A stretch of DNA of 39,166 nt from Liquorilactobacillus uvarum DSM 19971 (GCF_001434935.1 NZ_AZEG01000019.1:341-39506); one strand, 5' to 3'; counted from the stretch's first letter, positions 20,691 to 30,864 are shown. A program made the numbers and translations. The notes: generated by a model not told the origin, from the sequence alone.

Positions 20691-21125
20691 ATGTTAGTAC
20701 CAAAACGTACAAAGCATCGTCGTGAGTTCCGTGGTAAGATGCGTGGCGAAGCAAAGGGCGGTAAGTCTGTTGCTTTTGGTGATTATGGTTTACAAGCTGT
20801 TGATTCACATTGGATTACAAACCGCCAAATCGAAGCAGCTCGTGTTGCGATAACACGTTATATGAAACGTGGTGGGAAAGTTTGGATTAAAATTTTCCCT
20901 CATAAGTCATACACAGCCAAAGCTATTGGTGTTCGTATGGGTTCTGGGAAAGGTGCTCCTGAAGGTTGGGTAGCTCCAGTAAAACGTGGGAAAATCATGT
21001 TTGAAGTAGGCGGCGTTTCCGAAGAAGTTGCTCGTGAAGCATTACGATTAGCTTCCCACAAACTCCCAGTGAAAACTAAGGTTGTAAAACGTGAGGAAGT
21101 AGGTGGCGAATCAAATGAAGACTAA
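20691..21125 (+). CDS. rplP: 50S ribosomal protein L16
   Basis: Large-subunit protein next to the A-site tRNA, also a target of orthosomycin resistance changes. 144 residues, [15 protein letters not shown] at the start and [15 protein letters not shown] in the core. ATG behind AAAGGAGGG. The end overlaps rpmC by 11 nt, so L29 translation is coupled to L16. Confidence 0.97.
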   Translation: MLVPKRTKHRREFRGKMRGEAKGGKSVAFGDYGLQAVDSHWITNRQIEAARVAITRYMKRGGKVWIKIFPHKSYTAKAIGVRMGSGKGAPEGWVAPVKRGKIMFEVGGVSEEVAREALRLASHKLPVKTKVVKREEVGGESNED

Positions 21126-21309
21126 AGAAATTAATGAATTAACCACTGCTGAAATGCTTGAAAAAGAGAAACAGTTCAAAGAAGAACTTTTTAATCTGCG
21201 CTTCCAATTAGCTACCGGACAATTAGAAAATACGGCACGCTTAGGTGAAGTACGCAAGACGATTGCTCGTATAAAAACAGCATTGCGTCAACAAGAAATC
21301 AACAAGTAA
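21115..21309 (+). CDS. rpmC: 50S ribosomal protein L29
   Basis: Small two-helix protein at the tunnel exit beside L23. 64 residues starting [20 protein letters not shown], with the family motif [17 protein letters not shown] choose the ATG at 21115, not the GTG at 21103 in the same frame, because it matches the family start and the AGGTGG motif lies about 8 nt before it. Confidence 0.96.
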   Translation: MKTKEINELTTAEMLEKEKQFKEELFNLRFQLATGQLENTARLGEVRKTIARIKTALRQQEINK

Positions 21310-21335
21310 GAATACGAAAAGGAGGCAAATAAAGT

Positions 21336-21602
21336 ATGACTGAAGCTCGTAACCAACGTAAAGTCTATCAAGGACGTGTTGTTTCGGACAAAATGGATAA
21401 AACAATTGCAGTTGTCGTTGAAACATATAAGAATCATAAAGTTTATGGCAAGCGTGTTAAGTATTCCAAGACATTTAAGGCACACGATGAGAAAAACGAA
21501 GCAAAAGTTGGAGATGTCGTGAAAATTATGGAAACTCGTCCATTGTCAGCTACAAAGCGTTTCCGCTTATTAGATGTCGTTGAAAAAGCAGTTATTATTT
21601 AG
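21336..21602 (+). CDS. rpsQ: 30S ribosomal protein S17
   Basis: OB-fold primary 16S rRNA binder of the body. 88 residues with [22 protein letters not shown] and [23 protein letters not shown] after AAAAGGAGG. A 9-bp hairpin spans its stop codon (21597-21618). Confidence 0.97.
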   Translation: MTEARNQRKVYQGRVVSDKMDKTIAVVVETYKNHKVYGKRVKYSKTFKAHDEKNEAKVGDVVKIMETRPLSATKRFRLLDVVEKAVII

Positions 21603-21618
21603 CAATTAGTTGCTAAAT
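21597..21618 (+). other. Hairpin over the rpsQ stop codon
   Basis: Perfect ATTTAGCAA - TTAG - TTGCTAAAT. The rpsQ TAG lies in the 5' arm. There is no T run, so it is not a terminator; an mRNA processing or stability element, or damping of rpsQ-rplN coupling, is possible. Confidence 0.5.
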
Positions 21619-21671
21619 AAAATGTACTTTGATTCGTATTCTGATTCGTTAACGAAAGGAGGTCACATACT

Positions 21672-22040
21672 GTGATCCAACAAGAAAGTCGTTTAAAGGT
21701 CGCTGATAACTCGGGTGCTCGTGAACTTTTAGTAATTAAAATTTTGGGTGGTTCTCGTGTTAAGACTGCAAGTATTGGTGACATAGTAGTTGCTACTGTC
21801 AAACAAGCAACGCCAGGTGGTGTTGTCAAAAAGAGCGATGTTGTTAAAGCAGTAATTGTTCGTACAAAATTCGGTGCACATCGTGCAGACGGTTCATATA
21901 TCAAATTCGATGAAAATGCTGCTGTAATCATTGGCGATGACAAATCACCAAAGGGTACACGTATTTTTGGACCAGTTGCTCGTGAATTGCGTGACGGAAA
22001 CTTCATGAAGATTGTTTCCTTAGCACCTGAGGTATTGTAA
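21672..22040 (+). CDS. rplN: 50S ribosomal protein L14
   Basis: Intersubunit bridge protein and RsfS docking site. 122 residues with the signature [20 protein letters not shown] and the conserved [23 protein letters not shown] end. The start is GTG behind AAAGGAGGT. In many bacteria this is the first gene of a separate spc operon, but I see no convincing promoter in the 69-nt gap after rpsQ. Confidence 0.97.
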   Translation: MIQQESRLKVADNSGARELLVIKILGGSRVKTASIGDIVVATVKQATPGGVVKKSDVVKAVIVRTKFGAHRADGSYIKFDENAAVIIGDDKSPKGTRIFGPVARELRDGNFMKIVSLAPEVL

Positions 22041-22073
22041 AAAAACCATTTTGGTAAGGAGGTGCGGAACAAA

Positions 22074-22403
22074 ATGTTTGTAAAAAAGAATGATAAAGTT
22101 AAAGTGATCGCTGGAAAAGATAAGGGTAAAGAAGGCATTGTTGAAAAAGTTTTACCTGAAAAAAACCGCGTGATCGTAAAAGGTGTAAATATTATAAAAA
22201 AACATCAAAAACCAACTAATGCCAATCCTAATGGTGGAATCGTTGAAGTTGAGGCACCGATTCATGCTTCAAATGTTATGTTAATTGACCCATCTAATAA
22301 CGAAGCAACTCGTGCAGGTGTTAAAGTTGTCGACGGCAAAAAAGTCCGTGTATCCAAAAAAACTGGTGAAGTTTTGAATAATGCGCCAGAGGACAAAGAA
22401 TAG
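22074..22403 (+). CDS. rplX: 50S ribosomal protein L24
   Basis: Assembly-initiator protein of 23S rRNA domain I with a KOW motif ([30 protein letters not shown], shown across residues of the N-terminal half). 109 residues from the ATG at 22074; a GTG 12 nt upstream in the same frame sits inside the AAGGAGG site and is rejected. Confidence 0.96.
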   Translation: MFVKKNDKVKVIAGKDKGKEGIVEKVLPEKNRVIVKGVNIIKKHQKPTNANPNGGIVEVEAPIHASNVMLIDPSNNEATRAGVKVVDGKKVRVSKKTGEVLNNAPEDKE

Positions 22404-22423
22404 GGAAGGAGGATACTCTCTTC

Positions 22424-22966
22424 ATGGGTAATCGTTTAAAAGAAAAATATGATAAAGAAGTTGTCCCATCTTTAATAGAAAAGTTTAGTTATACTTCAGT
22501 TATGCAGGCACCTAAAGTTGATAAAATTGTTATCAATATGGGTGTTGGTGATGCTGTAAGTAATGCTAAGAATTTGGATGAGGCTGTTGAGGAATTAACT
22601 TTGATTGCAGGGCAAAAACCTGTTATTACTAAAGCTAAGAAATCAATCGCTGGTTTCCGTTTACGTGAAGGCATGCCAATTGGAACTAAAGTTACTTTAC
22701 GTGGTCAGCGGATGTACGATTTCTTGGATAAATTAGTTTCAGTCTCATTACCACGTGTTCGTGATTTTCATGGGGTTAGCAAACGTGCATTTGACGGTCG
22801 TGGAAACTATACATTGGGTATCCGCGAACAATTGATTTTTCCTGAAATTGATTTTGATGATGTTAATAAAGTTCGTGGAATGGATATTGTCATTGTTACA
22901 ACTGCTAACAGTGATGAAGAATCTAAAGAATTATTGACGCAATTAGGAATGCCATTCGCTAAATAA
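22424..22966 (+). CDS. rplE: 50S ribosomal protein L5
   Basis: 5S rRNA-binding protein of the central protuberance that contacts S13 and P-site tRNA. 180 residues with [36 protein letters not shown] and [20 protein letters not shown] after GGAAGGAGG. Confidence 0.98.
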   Translation: MGNRLKEKYDKEVVPSLIEKFSYTSVMQAPKVDKIVINMGVGDAVSNAKNLDEAVEELTLIAGQKPVITKAKKSIAGFRLREGMPIGTKVTLRGQRMYDFLDKLVSVSLPRVRDFHGVSKRAFDGRGNYTLGIREQLIFPEIDFDDVNKVRGMDIVIVTTANSDEESKELLTQLGMPFAK

Positions 22967-22979
22967 AGGGGGTTTCACA

Positions 22980-23165
22980 TTGGCTAAAAAGTCGCAAATT
23001 ATAAAGAACAAACGCCAAGCTAAGTTCTCGACGCAAGAATATACACGCTGTGAACGTTGTGGTCGTCCACATTCAGTTTATCGCAAGTTTAAGTTATGCC
23101 GTGTTTGCCTGAGAGATCTTGCACATAAAGGTCAAATTCCTGGGATGAAAAAGGCTAGCTGGTAA
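22980..23165 (+). CDS. rpsN: 30S ribosomal protein S14 type Z (zinc-binding)
   Basis: Head protein of the 30S subunit, short zinc form of 61 residues. The zinc ligands C24, C27, C40 and C43 are all present, so this is the C+ paralogue that depends on zinc; a C- copy, if any, is outside the window. TTG start at 22980 behind AAGGGGG, the usual position between rplE and rpsH. Confidence 0.97.
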   Translation: MAKKSQIIKNKRQAKFSTQEYTRCERCGRPHSVYRKFKLCRVCLRDLAHKGQIPGMKKASW

Positions 23166-23192
23166 TCCAATAAAGTAAAGGAGGGCAAACAA

Positions 23193-23591
23193 ATGGTCAT
23201 GACTGATCCAATAGCAGACTTCTTGACTCGTGTTCGTAATGCTAATTTAGCAAAGCATGAATCACTTGAAGTACCTGCATCAAAAATTAAGCACGATATT
23301 GCTGAAATTCTTAAAAATGAAGGTTTTGTACGTGATGCTGAATATATCGATGATGATAAGCAAGGAATCATTCGTGTGTTCTTAAAATATGGAAAGAACA
23401 GTGAACGTGTTATTTCCGGTATCAAGCGTATTTCAAAACCAGGTTTACGTTCATACGTTAAAGCTGACGCAGTCCCTAAAGTATTGAATGGACTCGGGAT
23501 TGCAATTATCTCTACCTCAGAAGGGGTTATGACAGATAAAGAAGCCCGCGCTAAAAATATTGGCGGCGAAGTATTAGCTTACGTTTGGTAA
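23193..23591 (+). CDS. rpsH: 30S ribosomal protein S8
   Basis: Central-domain 16S rRNA binder and, in E. coli, translational repressor of the spc operon. 132 residues, [17 protein letters not shown] at the start and [20 protein letters not shown] at the end. ATG behind AAAGGAGGG. Confidence 0.98.
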   Translation: MVMTDPIADFLTRVRNANLAKHESLEVPASKIKHDIAEILKNEGFVRDAEYIDDDKQGIIRVFLKYGKNSERVISGIKRISKPGLRSYVKADAVPKVLNGLGIAIISTSEGVMTDKEARAKNIGGEVLAYVW

Positions 23592-23621
23592 AATTAGATA
23601 TCACAAGGAGGTGTAACAACC

Positions 23622-24158
23622 GTGAGTCGAATTGGTTATAAAGACGTTGTATTACCTGAAGGTGTTGAAGTTAAAACAAACGGCAATGCTGTGACTGTTA
23701 AAGGTCCAAAAGGTGAAATTACACGTGAATTTACTGATAAAATTACTATGAAAATAGAAGGTAATGTTGTTTCATTTGATCGTTCAAGTGATGATAGCAA
23801 GACTAAAGCTTTGCATGGTACAACAAGAGCTAACTTTCACAATATGGTAGTTGGTGTAACGGAAGGTTTCAAGAAAGAATTGGAACTTCGTGGTGTTGGT
23901 TATCGTGCACAAATGAAAGGCAACAAGCTTGTTCTGAATGTTGGTTATTCACATCCAGTTGAGTTTGAAGCTTGGGAAGGTTTGAAGTTAGAGACACCTT
24001 CTGCAACTGCAATTACTGTGTCCGGAATTTCAAAGCAAGCTGTTGGAGATTTGGCAGCTCAAATTCGTTTGACTCGTGCACCAGAGCCTTATAAAGGCAA
24101 GGGTATCCGTTATGTTGGCGAATATGTTCGTCGTAAGGAAGGTAAGACTGGTAAGTAA
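23622..24158 (+). CDS. rplF: 50S ribosomal protein L6
   Basis: Protein at the base of the L7/L12 stalk near the factor-binding site. 178 residues made of two repeated domains; the C-terminal signature [21 protein letters not shown] is intact. GTG start behind AAGGAGGTG. Confidence 0.98.
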   Translation: MSRIGYKDVVLPEGVEVKTNGNAVTVKGPKGEITREFTDKITMKIEGNVVSFDRSSDDSKTKALHGTTRANFHNMVVGVTEGFKKELELRGVGYRAQMKGNKLVLNVGYSHPVEFEAWEGLKLETPSATAITVSGISKQAVGDLAAQIRLTRAPEPYKGKGIRYVGEYVRRKEGKTGK

Positions 24159-24206
24159 TCAACAGTCTTAGCGAAACAAGAGAAAAAAATTCAAGAGGTG
24201 AATATA

Positions 24207-24563
24207 GTGATTTCAAAACCAGACAAGAATAAGACACGTCAAAAGCGTCATCTGCGTGTTCGTGGTAAGATATCTGGTACAGCTAAGTGCCCACGCTTAA
24301 ATGTTTATCGTTCAAACAAAAACATCTACGCTCAAGTAATTGATGACGTAGCGGGTGTGACGCTAGTTAGTGCCTCTACATTAGATAGTGAAGTCAACGG
24401 CGGTACAAAGACAGAGCAAGCTGCTTCTGTCGGTGAAGTTGTTGCAAAACGTGCAGCTGAAAAGAGTATCAAAGAAGTAGTTTTTGATCGTGGCGGGGAT
24501 CTTTACCATGGCCGTATCGAAGCACTTGCTGAATCTGCTCGTAAGAATGGATTAGACTTTTAG
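24207..24563 (+). CDS. rplR: 50S ribosomal protein L18
   Basis: 5S rRNA chaperone protein of the central protuberance. 118 residues starting [20 protein letters not shown] and ending [20 protein letters not shown]. The start is the GTG at 24207: AAGAGGTGA is about 7 nt upstream. The in-frame GTG at 24198 is part of that site. Confidence 0.96.
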   Translation: MISKPDKNKTRQKRHLRVRGKISGTAKCPRLNVYRSNKNIYAQVIDDVAGVTLVSASTLDSEVNGGTKTEQAASVGEVVAKRAAEKSIKEVVFDRGGDLYHGRIEALAESARKNGLDF

Positions 24564-24584
24564 GAAAAGGAGGGAAACGCATTT

Positions 24585-25085
24585 ATGACTTTTATTGATC
24601 CAGCTCAATTAGATTTAGAAGATCGTGTTGTTGCAATCAATCGTATTACAAAAGTTGTTAAAGGTGGACGTCGTCTGCGTTTTGCAGCTTTAGTTATTGT
24701 GGGAGACCACAATGGTCACGTTGGCTTTGGTACTGGTAAAGCGCAAGAAGTTCCTGATGCTATTCGTAAAGCTGTTGAAGCTGCTCGTAAGAACTTAATC
24801 AAGGTTCCTATGGTCGAAGAAACACTTCCACATGAAGTTGTTGGCGAATATAGCGGAAGCCGCATTATGTTGAAACCTGCTATTGCTGGTTCTGGAGTTG
24901 CTGCCGGTGGTGCAGTTCGTGCCGTTATGGAATTGGCTGGTGTTGCTGATGTAACAAGTAAATCACTTGGCTCAAATACACCAATCAATGTTGTCCGTGC
25001 AACGATGGATGGCTTAACAAAAATGAAGAGTGCTGCTGACGTTGCTTCTCTTCGTGGTGTATCAACACAACATTTAGCAGAATAA
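24585..25085 (+). CDS. rpsE: 30S ribosomal protein S5
   Basis: Body protein that contributes to translational fidelity and mRNA helicase activity; spectinomycin-resistance changes map to its loop. The loop here, [18 protein letters not shown], is wild type. 166 residues with double-stranded RNA-binding N domain and the [18 protein letters not shown] end. ATG behind AAAAGGAGGG. Confidence 0.98.
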   Translation: MTFIDPAQLDLEDRVVAINRITKVVKGGRRLRFAALVIVGDHNGHVGFGTGKAQEVPDAIRKAVEAARKNLIKVPMVEETLPHEVVGEYSGSRIMLKPAIAGSGVAAGGAVRAVMELAGVADVTSKSLGSNTPINVVRATMDGLTKMKSAADVASLRGVSTQHLAE

Positions 25086-25098
25086 GGAGGACTTACTT

Positions 25099-25281
25099 GT
25101 GGTTAATTTAAAAGTTACGTTAACGAGTAGTGTCATTGGGCGTCCTCAGAAGCAACGCGACATTGTTAAAGCTCTTGGCTTAGGCCGCGTTCAAAGCTCA
25201 GTTGTCCTGCCTGATAATGCTGCAACTCGTGGTGCCGTTGCAAAAATCAATCATTTGGTTGAAGTTACGGTTGCCGACTAA
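25099..25281 (+). CDS. rpmD: 50S ribosomal protein L30
   Basis: Small large-subunit protein, 60 residues, with the family core [20 protein letters not shown] and [20 protein letters not shown] start behind AAGGAGG, 13 nt after rpsE. A promoter-like sequence follows its stop. Confidence 0.96.
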   Translation: MVNLKVTLTSSVIGRPQKQRDIVKALGLGRVQSSVVLPDNAATRGAVAKINHLVEVTVAD

Positions 25282-25302
25282 TTACTGATGACATGTTATA
25301 AT
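25271..25302 (+). promoter_or_regulatory. Possible internal promoter for rplO-secY
   Basis: Perfect extended -10 TGTTATAAT (25294-25302). The best -35, TTGCCG (25271-25276), is 20 bp away, longer than ideal, but extended -10 promoters tolerate a poor -35. Transcription would start about 19 nt before rplO. Confidence 0.5.
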
Positions 25303-25327
25303 ATATCAACAAGGAGGTGTCGACCTG

Positions 25328-25762
25328 ATGAAATTGCATGAGTTAAAAGCAAGTGAAGGAGCACGTAAAGTTCGTAATCGTGTTGGACGCGGTACATCGT
25401 CTGGTAACGGTAAAACGGCTGGTCGTGGCCAAAAAGGTCAAAAAGCTCGTGGAAAGGTCCGTTTAGGTTTTGAAGGTGGCCAAATGCCATTGTTCCGTCG
25501 TATGCCTAAGCGCGGTTTCCAAAATATTAACCGCAAGGAATACGCAGTGGTTAATCTGGAAACACTCGAGAAATTTAACGAAGGAACAGAAGTTACACCA
25601 GTATTGCTAGCTGAGAATGGTGTAATCAAAGATGAAAAAGATGGTATAAAAGTTTTAGCTAATGGTAAGTTGACGAAAAAATTAACTGTAAAAGCTAATA
25701 AATTCTCAACTGCTGCTAAAGATGCCATTGAAGCAGTTGGCGGTCAAGCTGAGGTGATTTAA
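25328..25762 (+). CDS. rplO: 50S ribosomal protein L15
   Basis: Late-assembly 23S rRNA protein. 144 residues with a long basic glycine-rich N-terminal tail ([20 protein letters not shown]) and a globular C-terminal domain. ATG behind AAGGAGGTG. Its TAA overlaps the secY ATG by one base, coupling ribosome and translocon synthesis. Confidence 0.98.
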   Translation: MKLHELKASEGARKVRNRVGRGTSSGNGKTAGRGQKGQKARGKVRLGFEGGQMPLFRRMPKRGFQNINRKEYAVVNLETLEKFNEGTEVTPVLLAENGVIKDEKDGIKVLANGKLTKKLTVKANKFSTAAKDAIEAVGGQAEVI

Positions 25763-27057
25763 TGCTTAAAACAATGAAGAACGCCTTAGCTGTGAAAGAT
25801 ATTCGTGAGAAGATTTTGTTTACGTTAGGCGTCTTGATTGTATTTCGTTTAGGCACATATATCACAGTCCCTGGGATCAACGCTAAAGCTTTAGATAGTG
25901 TTGCATCTTCAGGGTTAGTTAGTATCTTAAATACTTTTAGTGGTGGCGGCTTAACGAACTATTCAATTTTAGCGATGGGTGTCTCACCATATATAACTGC
26001 TCAGATTGTTGTTCAGTTATTACAGATGGATATAGTTCCTCGCTTTGTTGAATGGAGTAAGCAAGGTGAAGTTGGAAGAAGAAAGCTTAACCAGGCCACA
26101 AGATATTTAACTATTGTGCTGGCGTTTGTACAGTCAATTGGGATTACAGCGGGCTTTAATGCATTGAGTAGTTTGAATTTAGTTAATAACCCTGGTATGG
26201 AAACATACTTTAGTATTGGTTTAATCTTAACTGGAGGTTCAATGTTTACAACTTGGTTAGGAGATATGATTACCGATCGTGGATTTGGTAATGGTATTTC
26301 AATGATCATTATGGCCGGTATACTAGCTCGAGTTCCAACAGGTGTTCAACAAATATATACAGAACAATTTTTGGACGCGTCATCGAGCGATTATTGGAAA
26401 GGCATTTTGTTTGTTGCTATCTTAATCATCGCTGTGTTGGTCATTGTTGCATTTGTTACATATGTTCAACAGGCTAATTACAAAATTCCAATTCAATATA
26501 CTCGTCGTTTGGCAGGTGCAACAGAGAGTTCTTATTTACCACTCAAAATAAATGTTGCTGGTGTTATCCCAGTCATTTTTGCGAGCTCTTTTATTGCTAC
26601 ACCACAGACAATTTTAATGGCATTTACGCAAAATCATTCTGAAGATACTTGGTATCGTGTCATGACGAATATTTTTAATATGCAGGCGACAGGTGGAATG
26701 ATTTTATATACTGTTTTGATTGTTCTCTTTACATTTTTCTATGCTTTTGTGCAAGTTAATCCTGAAAAGCTGTCGGAAAATCTGCAAAAGCAGGGTAGTT
26801 ATATTCCGAGTGTCTGGCCAGGAAAAGAAACTGAAAAATATGTTTCGCGTTTGTTGATGCGTCTGAGTTCAGTCGGATCCATTTTCTTGGGTCTAGTATC
26901 ATTGATTCCACTTGTTGCTTCAAATATTTGGGGTCTTGATGAATCTATTGGTTTAGGTGGTACCAGCCTTTTAATTGTTGTTGGTGTTGCTTTGGAATCA
27001 ATAAGACAGCTCAAGGGTATGATGATGAAACGCGAATATGTTGGTTTTATCAGGTAA
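25762..27057 (+). CDS. secY: SecY, protein-conducting channel subunit
   Basis: Central pore of the SecYEG translocon in the cell membrane. 431 residues with ten predicted membrane helices, the plug/first loop region VPGINAKALDS, and the C-terminal cytoplasmic loop TRRLAGATESSYLPLKINVAGVIP that contacts SecA and the ribosome (read across helices 6-7). Translational coupling to rplO through TAATG. A terminator follows at 27064, so the S10-spc transcript ends here. Confidence 0.98.
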   Translation: MLKTMKNALAVKDIREKILFTLGVLIVFRLGTYITVPGINAKALDSVASSGLVSILNTFSGGGLTNYSILAMGVSPYITAQIVVQLLQMDIVPRFVEWSKQGEVGRRKLNQATRYLTIVLAFVQSIGITAGFNALSSLNLVNNPGMETYFSIGLILTGGSMFTTWLGDMITDRGFGNGISMIIMAGILARVPTGVQQIYTEQFLDASSSDYWKGILFVAILIIAVLVIVAFVTYVQQANYKIPIQYTRRLAGATESSYLPLKINVAGVIPVIFASSFIATPQTILMAFTQNHSEDTWYRVMTNIFNMQATGGMILYTVLIVLFTFFYAFVQVNPEKLSENLQKQGSYIPSVWPGKETEKYVSRLLMRLSSVGSIFLGLVSLIPLVASNIWGLDESIGLGGTSLLIVVGVALESIRQLKGMMMKREYVGFIR

Positions 27058-27063
27058 TATTTT

Positions 27064-27100
27064 AAAAAGTTCGGCTGCACTTTTGTGGAGCCAACTTTTT
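27064..27100 (+). terminator. Terminator of the S10-spc operon
   Basis: AAAAAGTT and GGCTGCAC facing GTGGAGCC and AACTTTTT around loop TTTT, with a T run. It ends the large r-protein transcript after secY; adk would then need its own promoter. I found no convincing one in 27101-27190 (the best is a TATAAA at 27148 without a good -35). Confidence 0.88.
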
Positions 27101-27207
27101 AATTTTTGCAGTATTTCTTAATTCACAAGCGTTTGTCGTTTGTCACCTATAAAATTGCTGCAGAATACCTTTTATTAATCACAAATTAAAAAGGAGATTT
27201 TTTATAA

Positions 27208-27870
<663 letters not shown>

Positions 27871-27889
27871 TATTTTTACGTACTGAAGC

Positions 27890-27918
27890 TTGCAATAATA
27901 AGGTTGGGATGATATACT
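27890..27918 (+). promoter_or_regulatory. Extended -10 promoter of infA-rpmJ-rpsM-rpsK-rpoA-rplQ
   Basis: -35 TTGCAA (27890-27895), a 17-bp spacer and TGATATACT, an extended -10 (hexamer 27913-27918). Predicted start near 27925, about 130 nt before infA. Confidence 0.85.
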
Positions 27919-27941
27919 ATTCCAGGTTTATCTTTTCTATA

Positions 27942-28010
27942 GGATTAGTCTGTCCATTTGGATGGATTAGCTTGCGGAAACAAGCGAACCAATCTTTTCG
28001 ATTGGTTCAC
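27942..28010 (+). ncRNA. Triple-hairpin leader of infA
   Basis: Three consecutive perfect stems: TCCAT/ATGGA (27953-27966), GCTTG/CAAGC (27970-27985) and GAACCAATC/GATTGGTTC (27986-28008, 9 bp, loop TTTTC). GGATTAG occurs twice around the first hairpin. None is followed by a T run, so they are not plain terminators. The place, directly before the IF-1/alpha operon, suggests r-protein or initiation-factor feedback; no family recognised. Confidence 0.5.
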
Positions 28011-28056
28011 GGATTTGCGTGTTAAGTTATAAAACCATTTAAGGAGGTACTTTTGC

Positions 28057-28275
28057 GTGGCGAAAGATGATGTGATTGAAATTGAGGGTACGATCAAAGA
28101 AACGTTACCCAATGCGATGTTCAAGGTTGAACTCGAAAACGGACATGAAATTTTAGCTCACGTTTCAGGTAAGATTAGAATGCATTACATTCGTATTCTG
28201 CCTGGCGATAAAGTGACGGTTGAGATGTCCCCTTACGATTTGACTAAGGGTCGCATTACCTATCGCTTTAAATAG
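28057..28275 (+). CDS. infA: Translation initiation factor IF-1
   Basis: OB-fold factor that occupies the ribosomal A site during initiation. 72 residues, [20 protein letters not shown] at the start and [14 protein letters not shown] at the end. GTG start 10 nt behind AAGGAGGT. First gene of the alpha operon. Confidence 0.98.
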   Translation: MAKDDVIEIEGTIKETLPNAMFKVELENGHEILAHVSGKIRMHYIRILPGDKVTVEMSPYDLTKGRITYRFK

Positions 28276-28309
28276 ATTGTACTTCAAATACATTTGGGAG
28301 GTATAATTC

Positions 28310-28423
28310 ATGAAAGTAAGACCATCAGTAAAACCAATGTGCGAACACTGTAAAGTAGTTAAGCGCAAGGGTCGTGTTATGGTTATATGTTCAAATCCAA
28401 AACACAAACAACGTCAAGGATAA
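28310..28423 (+). CDS. rpmJ: 50S ribosomal protein L36 (zinc-binding)
   Basis: The smallest large-subunit protein, 37 residues beginning [14 protein letters not shown]. Zinc ligands C11, C14, C27 and H32 are all present, so it is the zinc-dependent form. ATG at 28310 behind GGGAGG, 34 nt after infA and 25 nt before rpsM. Confidence 0.97.
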   Translation: MKVRPSVKPMCEHCKVVKRKGRVMVICSNPKHKQRQG

Positions 28424-28448
28424 TAAATAATTAGGAGGTGTAATTGTT

Positions 28449-28814
28449 ATGGCTCGTATTGCAGGTGTCGATTTACCACGTGATAAGCGTATCGTAATCG
28501 GCTTAACTTACATTTATGGAATCGGTAATTCAAGCGCACAAAAGATTTTGGCAGAAGCAGGTGTTTCTGAAGATATTCGTGTGCGTGATTTAACAACTGA
28601 TCAGGAAGATAAAATTCGTGCAGTTGTTGATAGCTACAAAGTCGAAGGTGATCTTCGTCGTGAAGTTAGCTTAAATATTAAACGTCTGTCTGAAATTGGC
28701 TCATACCGAGGCTTACGTCATCGCCGTCATTTACCTGTTCGTGGTCAAAATACCAAGAACAACGCGCATACACGTAAAGGCCCAGCCGCATCAATTGCCG
28801 GCAGAAAAAATTAA
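28449..28814 (+). CDS. rpsM: 30S ribosomal protein S13
   Basis: Head protein that contacts P-site tRNA and bridges to L5. 121 residues with [20 protein letters not shown] and the basic tail [22 protein letters not shown] behind TAGGAGGTG. Confidence 0.98.
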   Translation: MARIAGVDLPRDKRIVIGLTYIYGIGNSSAQKILAEAGVSEDIRVRDLTTDQEDKIRAVVDSYKVEGDLRREVSLNIKRLSEIGSYRGLRHRRHLPVRGQNTKNNAHTRKGPAASIAGRKN

Positions 28815-28844
28815 ATAATATAATAAAAGGAGGTTAGCTAGTTC

Positions 28845-29234
28845 ATGGCAGTTAAAAAAGGTTCACGTAAACGCCGCGTCAAGAAAAATATTGAAAGCGG
28901 AATTGCACATATTCATTCAACGTTTAACAATACACTCGTTATGATTACCGATGTTCATGGAAATGCAGTTTCATGGGCATCAGCTGGCTCATTAGGGTTT
29001 AGAGGTAGTCGTAAATCAACACCATTTGCTGCTCAAATGGCTGCTGAAGCTGCTGCAAAGGGTTCAATGGAACATGGTATGAAGAGTGTCGAAGTTGCTG
29101 TTAAGGGGCCAGGTTCTGGTCGTGAAGCTGCAATTCGTGCTTTACAAACAACAGGTCTTGAAGTGACGTCAATTCGCGATGTTACGCCTGTTCCTCATAA
29201 TGGGTGTCGTCCTCCAAAACGCCGTCGTGTTTAA
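28845..29234 (+). CDS. rpsK: 30S ribosomal protein S11
   Basis: Platform protein that shapes the mRNA exit channel. 129 residues, with [16 protein letters not shown] and the end [20 protein letters not shown] behind AAAGGAGG. rpsD, which follows S11 in enteric bacteria, is absent here, as usual in Bacillota. Confidence 0.98.
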   Translation: MAVKKGSRKRRVKKNIESGIAHIHSTFNNTLVMITDVHGNAVSWASAGSLGFRGSRKSTPFAAQMAAEAAAKGSMEHGMKSVEVAVKGPGSGREAAIRALQTTGLEVTSIRDVTPVPHNGCRPPKRRRV

Positions 29235-29318
29235 TGTGGCTCATATTCATTTTGAGGTAAATCTTCATAATGTTTTCGCCAGATTACACGTTACGTTTTG
29301 AAAGGGGTAAAGATAAGA

Positions 29319-30263
29319 ATGATCGAATTTGAAAAACCAAAAATTCATAAAATTGAAGAAAGTCCTAATTATGGCAAATTTGTTGTAGAACCTCTTGAAC
29401 GTGGTTACGGTACAACATTAGGTAATTCTCTTCGCCGAATTCTGCTTTCTTCCTTACCTGGAGCAGCAATAACAAACATTCAAATTGATGGTGTTTTGCA
29501 TGAATTCTCAACCATAAAAGGAGTACTTGAGGATGTAACGCAAATTATTTTGAATTTGAAAAAAGTTGCTTTGCGTATTGATTCTGAAGAGGATCAGACA
29601 TTGGAAATCAATGTTACAGGGCCTATAGAAGTTACAGCTGGAGATATTCAGGGCAGCAGTGAAGTTGAAGTCTTGAATCCAGATTTGTACATTTGTACAG
29701 TGGCAGAAGGGGCGTCATTCCATGTTCGGATGACTGCTAATACTGGGCGCGGCTACGTTTCAGCTGATGAAAACAAAGCTAAGTCTGATGAAATGCCGAT
29801 CGGTGTTTTGCCAATCGACTCAATTTATACCCCGATTGAACGTGTCAACTATCAAGTAGAAAAAACGCGTGTTGGTCAAAAAGATGATTATGATAAATTG
29901 ACGCTTGATGTTTGGACTAATGGTTCTATTACACCAAGTGAGGCGATTAGTTTATCTGCGAAGATTTTAACAGAGCATTTGACTTTATTTGTTGATTTGA
30001 CTGATGAAGCTAAGAATGCTGAAATCATGGTTGAAAAGGAAGAAACACATAAAGAAAAAATGCTTGAAATGACGATTGAGGAGCTTGATTTATCAGTTCG
30101 TTCTTACAACTGTTTGAAGCGTGCAGGTATCAATACTGTTCAAGAGTTAACGAATAAATCAGAGGCTGACATGATGAAAGTTCGTAACTTAGGACGTAAG
30201 TCACTTGAAGAGGTTAAAAACAAGTTAATCGATCTTGGTTTATCATTACGTCATGATGACTAA
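29319..30263 (+). CDS. rpoA: RNA polymerase alpha subunit
   Basis: Dimerises to start polymerase assembly and contacts UP elements and activators. 314 residues: N-terminal assembly domain with [20 protein letters not shown], a flexible linker, and the C-terminal domain ([19 protein letters not shown], then [11 protein letters not shown]). I start at ATG 29319, the family N-terminus [11 protein letters not shown], with AAAGGGG about 11 nt upstream; the in-frame ORF extends 21 nt further but lacks support. Confidence 0.98.
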   Translation: MIEFEKPKIHKIEESPNYGKFVVEPLERGYGTTLGNSLRRILLSSLPGAAITNIQIDGVLHEFSTIKGVLEDVTQIILNLKKVALRIDSEEDQTLEINVTGPIEVTAGDIQGSSEVEVLNPDLYICTVAEGASFHVRMTANTGRGYVSADENKAKSDEMPIGVLPIDSIYTPIERVNYQVEKTRVGQKDDYDKLTLDVWTNGSITPSEAISLSAKILTEHLTLFVDLTDEAKNAEIMVEKEETHKEKMLEMTIEELDLSVRSYNCLKRAGINTVQELTNKSEADMMKVRNLGRKSLEEVKNKLIDLGLSLRHDD

Positions 30264-30289
30264 TATTTGTTGAGGGAGGGAAATTATTC

Positions 30290-30673
30290 ATGAGTTACCG
30301 CAAGTTAGGACGCACAAGCGCTCATCGTAAATCAATGCTGCGTAATTTGACAACGGATTTGATTGTTAACGGAAAAATCGTTACAACTGAAACCCGTGCA
30401 AAAGAAGTGCGCAAAACAGCTGAAAAAATGATATCGCTTGGCAAAAAAGGTGATTTGGTTGCACGTCGACGTGCTGCTGCCTTTTTAATGGATGTTGTTG
30501 CCGATGTTAAAGAAGATGGCGATGACATTACTATTCAATCGGCTTTGCAAAAGTTATTTGCAGAAGTTGCTCCTCGTTATGCTGAACGCAACGGTGGATA
30601 TACACGTATTCTCAAGATGAGTGAACGTCGCGGCGATGCTGCTAAGTTAGTTGTTCTTGAGTTAGTCGATTAA
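30290..30673 (+). CDS. rplQ: 50S ribosomal protein L17
   Basis: Exit-tunnel neighbour protein. 127 residues with [19 protein letters not shown] and [17 protein letters not shown]; the end [23 protein letters not shown] is complete. ATG behind GAGGGAGG. It is the last gene of the alpha operon and is followed by a conserved structured RNA (30688-30797). Confidence 0.98.
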   Translation: MSYRKLGRTSAHRKSMLRNLTTDLIVNGKIVTTETRAKEVRKTAEKMISLGKKGDLVARRRAAAFLMDVVADVKEDGDDITIQSALQKLFAEVAPRYAERNGGYTRILKMSERRGDAAKLVVLELVD

Positions 30674-30687
30674 TATCTAGTTCTATT

Positions 30688-30797
30688 TGTCACTTTTATA
30701 ACGATAACTGGGCGTTACGATGTTGGGGTTAAACCGAGTCTAGTCCTAAGTACCATCTTATAGATGGGAAACTTTCGTTATAAAAAGTGATTTTTTA
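30688..30797 (+). ncRNA. L17 downstream element (L17DE) candidate, ending in a terminator
   Basis: A long stem pairs CACTTTTATAACGA (30691-30704) with TCGTTATAAAAAGTG (30775-30789; one bulged A) and leads into T6. Inside it are TAAC/GTTA (30705-30717), a small TTGG/CCGA pairing near 30723-30737, and CCATC-TTATA-GATGG (30753-30767), so the RNA is multibranched. The L17 downstream element is a described RNA motif found directly 3' of rplQ in lactic acid bacteria and Listeria, function unknown. Position, taxon and architecture agree; I did not run a covariance model. Confidence 0.8.
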
Positions 30798-30819
30798 TTT
30801 CTATAATTTTAATATTTTT

Positions 30820-30864
30820 ACCGAGACTGAGATGTGAAGGCATTTCTTAGTCTCGGTTTTTTTG
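30820..30864 (+). terminator. Second terminator after rplQ
   Basis: ACCGAGACT / AGTCTCGGT with a further inner AGA/TCT, followed by T7. With the terminator of the L17 element it makes a tandem barrier between the alpha operon and the ECF operon. Confidence 0.9.

Noticed and set aside
27148-27178. adk promoter from TATAAA (27148) or TATTAA (27173)
   Set aside because: Neither has a -35 box at acceptable spacing, so I left the adk promoter unassigned.
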